From CAYUIG01 sp964444685 (GTDB taxonomy: Bacteria; Gemmatimonadota; Gemmatimonadetes; Longimicrobiales; RSA9), in contig CAYUIG010000085.1 of the NCBI GenBank assembly GCA_964444685.1, forward strand, positions 1 to 8,093: DNA of 8,093 nucleotides. Direction: 5' to 3'. The stretch's first letter is position 1. Every line of letters begins with the position of its first letter. Below are positions 5,437 to 8,093 of the stretch, piece by piece. Under the pieces are notes generated by a model. It ran no database searches. It was given only the letters and a program-made list of their open reading frames with translations, and had not been told where the DNA came from. A program made the position numbers and the translations under genes.

Positions 5437-7437
5437 TCAAGGACCGGGCGCGAGTGGAGCAAGGGCGTCTTCACTGCCGGCCGTCCAGCTCACCTTCGTG
5501 ACTGGCATCACCATGACCCACGTATCATTGTACGCCGGTTGTCCGCCCGGAGACCACACCGATGATGTCAACAAATTGCCTGTCGCGCCAGTTTCGACAG
5601 GCTCCAGCCACCATTTTCCTTCCAATGCGACGGCGCCCCGCACGATCGCATCCGTGATCCGCGCGCGCGCGAAAACGCGGCCGCGCTCGTTGCGAATCTC
5701 GATCGTTGCGCCATCCGCGATTCCGCGTGTGCGCGCGTCATCGGGATGCAATTCGAGAGTCGGCCTTTCCATCGCACGCCGCTGGCGCGGCATGTTCACG
5801 AAGCTCGAGTTCATGAACCAGTGCGACTTGGGTGTGAGCAGACGCAACGCACCACTGTTCGGAGTCTGCGGCGCCCCCGTGGTGAATCCGCTCACACGCA
5901 CGCGAATCGCATCGAAGTCCGGCGCCGGCGGAGACATCTTCACCCAGCCCGTGGCCTTCAACGCGTCGAGCGTCACGCCCTCTGGCAGCGCGGCAGCGGC
6001 GATCTCCTCGTCGGATTCCCGGAACGCAGGATCGTCCAGACCCATGCGCGCCGCGAGCAGTCGCATCATCTCGCCATGAGACTTCGACTCGCCCAGCGGC
6101 GCGATCGCGGGATGATTCACGGAGATGTAGTGGTGACCCCACGCGCCCTGGATGTCGAAGTGCTCGAGCTGTGTCGTAGACGGCAGCACGATGTCGGCAT
6201 GGCGCGCCATGTCGTTCACGAAGTGTTCGATCACGACCGTGAACAGGTCCTCGCGACGCAGCCCGTCCAGCATGCGGACCGTATCGATCTGCGCGGTGAT
6301 CGGATTCGCGCACCAAACCATGAGTCCCTTGATCGGCGGATCGAGGTCGGTGAGCGTCTCGGCGAGCCGCGCCATGTCCAGCGATCGTGTCGTTCCCGGG
6401 GCGAGGTCGCGCCGCTCGGCCGCTTTCTCATCGAGTTCGGGCGACGCTTCCCCGAAGAGTCCGCCGCCCAGATACCGCCAGTGCCCGCCGAGGATCGCCA
6501 GGGCAGAGAGCCCGCGCATCACCGACTCGCCGTCGCGGCTCTGTTGTAGACCGACACCCGCGCGGATCACTGCTGGCTTCGCGGCGCCGAACTCGCGCGC
6601 GATCCTGACGATGGTTTCCGCAGGAATACCTGTAGCCGTTGCTGTGCGCTCTGGCGTCCACGACTCGACCTCGGACCGGAGCGCATCGAAATCCATGGCG
6701 ACACTGCCCGCGAACTCGAAATCGATCAGATCTTCAGCGAACATCACGTGCGCGAAGCCGGCCGCGAGGAAGCGGTCGGTGCCGGGACGGATGGGAAGGT
6801 GCTCGTCGCAACGATCGGCCGTGCGGGTGCGGCGCGGGTCGATTGCGACGATGCGCGCACCGCTGTGCTTCCGCGCTTCATCGAGAACGTGGAAGTGATG
6901 GTGGCAGGTGGTGAGCAGGTTTGCGCCCCAGAGCAGCACCATGCGCGCGTGCACGAGGTCTTCGGGATCGAAGCCGCGCGGGTGCCCCTCCTTCGCTATG
7001 ACGTTGCCCGCGGCGCCGCACACGCTGCCGTGGAAACGGCTCGCGCCGAGCGCGTGGAAGACCCGCATCAGCGCGCGTCGCTGGACGATGCCCATCGACC
7101 CGACGTAGTGATACGGCAGCAGCGCTTCGCCGCCGTACGTGTCGACGATGGAGCGGAAGCGCGTGGCGATCTCGTCGAGCGCCTCATCCCAGGAGATGCG
7201 CTCGAACGCGCCGGCGCCCTTGGGGCCGACACGGCGGAGCGGATGGAGCAGGCGATCGGGAGCGTACGTGCGTGCAGGATAGTCGTTCACCTTCGCGCAC
7301 AGCGCGCCGCGCGTGAACGGGTGATCGCGCGCTCCTTCGACACGCGTGACCCTGCCCTCTTCAATGTGGGCCACCCACGAGCAGGAGTCCTGGCAGTCGA
7401 GCGGACAGCAGCCGCGTACCGCGTGAGCGTCGGCCAT
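5437..7437 (-). CDS. Molybdopterin-dependent oxidoreductase, single catalytic subunit (BisC/COG0243 type)
   Basis: This 666-residue protein belongs to the DMSO-reductase superfamily, which binds Mo- or W-bis-pyranopterin guanine dinucleotide. The N-terminal [4Fe-4S] motif is intact: C11-x3-C15-x3-C19-x27-C47, followed by K49 and 'YAPDRLLHPLRRVGPKG'. The molybdopterin domain follows ('RISWDEALDEIATRF' at 80-94, 'SVCGAAGN' at 138-145, 'IVAIDPRRTRTA' at 196-207). 'MVWCANPITAQID' lies in the middle, and the C-terminal molydopterin-dinucleotide-binding domain ('RLLTPKSHWFMNSSF' through 'NLLTSSVWSPGGQPAYNDTWV') completes it. Length fits the family. C140 is the best candidate Mo/W ligand. There is no Tat signal, so it is cytoplasmic. 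ATG 7437 is preferred over 7464 because GGGAG lies five bases before it and the Fe-S motif follows at once. No electron-transfer or cofactor genes are adjacent. Substrate unknown. Confidence 0.9.
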   Translation of the reverse strand: MADAHAVRGCCPLDCQDSCSWVAHIEEGRVTRVEGARDHPFTRGALCAKVNDYPARTYAPDRLLHPLRRVGPKGAGAFERISWDEALDEIATRFRSIVDTYGGEALLPYHYVGSMGIVQRRALMRVFHALGASRFHGSVCGAAGNVIAKEGHPRGFDPEDLVHARMVLLWGANLLTTCHHHFHVLDEARKHSGARIVAIDPRRTRTADRCDEHLPIRPGTDRFLAAGFAHVMFAEDLIDFEFAGSVAMDFDALRSEVESWTPERTATATGIPAETIVRIAREFGAAKPAVIRAGVGLQQSRDGESVMRGLSALAILGGHWRYLGGGLFGEASPELDEKAAERRDLAPGTTRSLDMARLAETLTDLDPPIKGLMVWCANPITAQIDTVRMLDGLRREDLFTVVIEHFVNDMARHADIVLPSTTQLEHFDIQGAWGHHYISVNHPAIAPLGESKSHGEMMRLLAARMGLDDPAFRESDEEIAAAALPEGVTLDALKATGWVKMSPPAPDFDAIRVRVSGFTTGAPQTPNSGALRLLTPKSHWFMNSSFVNMPRQRRAMERPTLELHPDDARTRGIADGATIEIRNERGRVFARARITDAIVRGAVALEGKWWLEPVETGATGNLLTSSVWSPGGQPAYNDTWVMVMPVTKVSWTAGSEDALAPLAPGP

Positions 7438-7442
7438 GGGAT

Positions 7443-7447
7443 CTCCC
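7443..7447 (-). promoter_or_regulatory. Ribosome-binding site of the oxidoreductase gene
   Basis: GGGAG on the minus strand, followed by five bases and ATG 7437. An alternative ATG at 7464 has a GGAG only three bases away, a poorer spacing, and would add nine residues with no family counterpart. Confidence 0.5.
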
Positions 7448-7604
7448 GGGATCGAGCGGAGCATGCACTCCTTGTGACAACGCTACCACGGAAGGCGCGG
7501 TTCCCGCGAGGCCACGGCCGGGTCGCGCGAACGGTGCGATCCCGCTAGCCTCAGGCGAGGAGGAACGGCCTCCGGCCCTCGATGGGTCCCTGCGGCGCAC
7601 AGCT

Positions 7605-7609
7605 GGGAG
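7605..7609 (+). promoter_or_regulatory. Ribosome-binding site of the FKBP gene
   Basis: GGGAG with five bases to ATG 7615. This selects the 7615 start over an in-frame ATG at 7582, which would add 11 residues ahead of the conserved N-terminus. Confidence 0.55.
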
Positions 7610-7614
7610 TTGAA

Positions 7615-8040
7615 ATGGCCGAAGCAAAGAAGGGCGATACGGTTCGTGTCCACTACACGGGCACCTTGTCGGACGGGAGCGTCTTCGACAGTTCCGAGGG
7701 CCGTCAACCGATCGAGTTCCAGGTTGGCGCAGGCGAGGTGATCCCTGGATTCGAGTCGGCAGTCGAAGGCATGCAGGAAGGTGAGGAAAGGCGGATCACC
7801 ATCCCCGCCGTGGATGCGTACGGCGCGCGTAGCGAGGAACGGATGGTGACCGTCGAGCGCTCCCGGCTACCCTCCGATATGGAGCCGACGGTCGGTCAGC
7901 CGCTCGAAATGAACCAGGCCGGGCAGACGTTCCGGGTCACGATCGCGGAGGTGACGGACGAGACCGTCGTGCTCGACGCGAACCACCCGCTGGCCGGACA
8001 CGACCTGACGTTCGATCTCCGGTTGGTTCAGATCGTCTAG
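7615..8040 (+). CDS. SlyD-like FKBP-type peptidyl-prolyl cis-trans isomerase
   Basis: This 141-residue cytosolic foldase catalyses cis-trans isomerisation of X-Pro bonds. The FKBP core is clear: 'VRVHYTGTLSDGSVFDSS' (residues 10-27, with Y14, F24 and D25 of the active pocket) and 'GAGEVIPGFESAVEGMQEGEERRITIP' (38-64), then Y69. The insert-in-flap chaperone domain follows from about 70 to 125. The return strand 'LDANHPLAGHDLTFDLRLVQI' (120-140) is the SlyD/FkpB signature. Unlike E. coli SlyD it has no His/Cys-rich metal-binding tail and ends right after the last core strand, so a nickel-delivery role is not expected. It has no signal peptide. Its stop codon overlaps that of the convergent gene at the right edge. 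SlyD and FkpB (SlpA) cannot be separated from this sequence, so I give no symbol. Confidence 0.93.
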   Translation: MAEAKKGDTVRVHYTGTLSDGSVFDSSEGRQPIEFQVGAGEVIPGFESAVEGMQEGEERRITIPAVDAYGARSEERMVTVERSRLPSDMEPTVGQPLEMNQAGQTFRVTIAEVTDETVVLDANHPLAGHDLTFDLRLVQIV

Positions 8041-8093
8041 CCCATCATCTCGTAGAGACCGCGCACGCCCGCCGAGGCAGGAAACACGCGGTC
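8037..8093 (-). CDS. C-terminal end of a convergent gene (truncated by window edge)
   Basis: On the minus strand the frame is open from base 8093 to a TAG at 8039-8037 and reads DRVFPASAGVRGLYEMMG. The codons have mostly G/C third positions and the peptide looks like a helical protein C-terminus. Its stop and the FKBP stop share the CTAG at 8037-8040, a common arrangement for tightly packed convergent genes. With only 18 residues I cannot name it and cannot exclude that it is chance. Confidence 0.4.
   Translation of the reverse strand, partial: DRVFPASAGVRGLYEMMG

Larger units (their letters stand above)
7438..7614. promoter_or_regulatory. Divergent promoter region between oxidoreductase and FKBP genes
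   Basis: 177 bases separate the two divergent starts. I find no hexamer pair good enough to call. A small dyad TTGT-G-ACAA lies at 7472-7480 and a GGAGG/CCTCC hairpin (7559-7563 / 7569-7573) lies in the FKBP leader about 40 bases before its start codon; neither matches a regulator or riboswitch I know. Confidence 0.3.

Noticed and set aside
5498..7548. Several + strand frames of 190-270 codons opposite the oxidoreductase
   Set aside because: They are antisense to a complete, motif-rich 666-residue enzyme and contain no recognisable domain.
7551..7580. Riboswitch or attenuator in the FKBP leader
   Set aside because: Only a 5-bp GGAGG/CCTCC stem is visible, with no aptamer pattern, no leader peptide and no T-tract.

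Overview
The window is high-GC DNA with densely packed genes, many of them for exported or envelope proteins. It shows two outer-membrane-type proteins with signal peptides, so the host is very probably a Gram-negative (diderm) bacterium. The gene set (a DinB-family protein, a SlyD-like FKBP, a BisC-type molybdenum oxidoreductase and an orphan PAS kinase) and the strong GC3 bias would fit Gemmatimonadota or a similar soil/sediment lineage. That taxonomic guess is inference only; no rRNA or marker gene is present.

Layout. The window opens with the C-terminus of a DinB-superfamily protein (1-261, +). Next comes a tightly coupled three-gene + strand unit: a porin-like outer-membrane beta-barrel (453-1499), a short secreted PstS-type substrate-binding-like protein (1500-2000, zero intergenic bases), and a single-span membrane protein with a predicted coiled coil (1997-2701, ATGA overlap). 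The unit converges on a minus-strand soluble PAS-HisKA-HATPase histidine kinase (3221-4378). The ~520 bp between the two convergent 3' ends is not ordinary spacer. It holds two arrays of a ~14-bp repeat in opposite orientation (GGGCGAC-type on the left, GTCGCCC-type on the right) around a ~300-bp core rich in perfect inverted repeats. It looks like a small non-autonomous dispersed element and is the most unusual structure here.

Divergent from the kinase is a small cupin (4513-4872, +) with a strong Shine-Dalgarno. It converges on a minus-strand pair: a molybdopterin oxidoreductase (5437-7437), followed 12 bases downstream by a small secreted beta-barrel-like protein (4879-5424). Divergent from the oxidoreductase is a SlyD-like FKBP peptidyl-prolyl isomerase (7615-8040, +). 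Its stop codon overlaps, at CTAG, the apparent stop of another minus-strand gene that runs off the right edge.

Functional reading. The porin / binding-protein / membrane-protein operon plausibly forms one envelope module for taking up or sensing a small anion, but no ABC permease or ATPase is present. The oxidoreductase is a single cytoplasmic-type catalytic subunit with no electron-transfer partner in view. The kinase has no adjacent response regulator.
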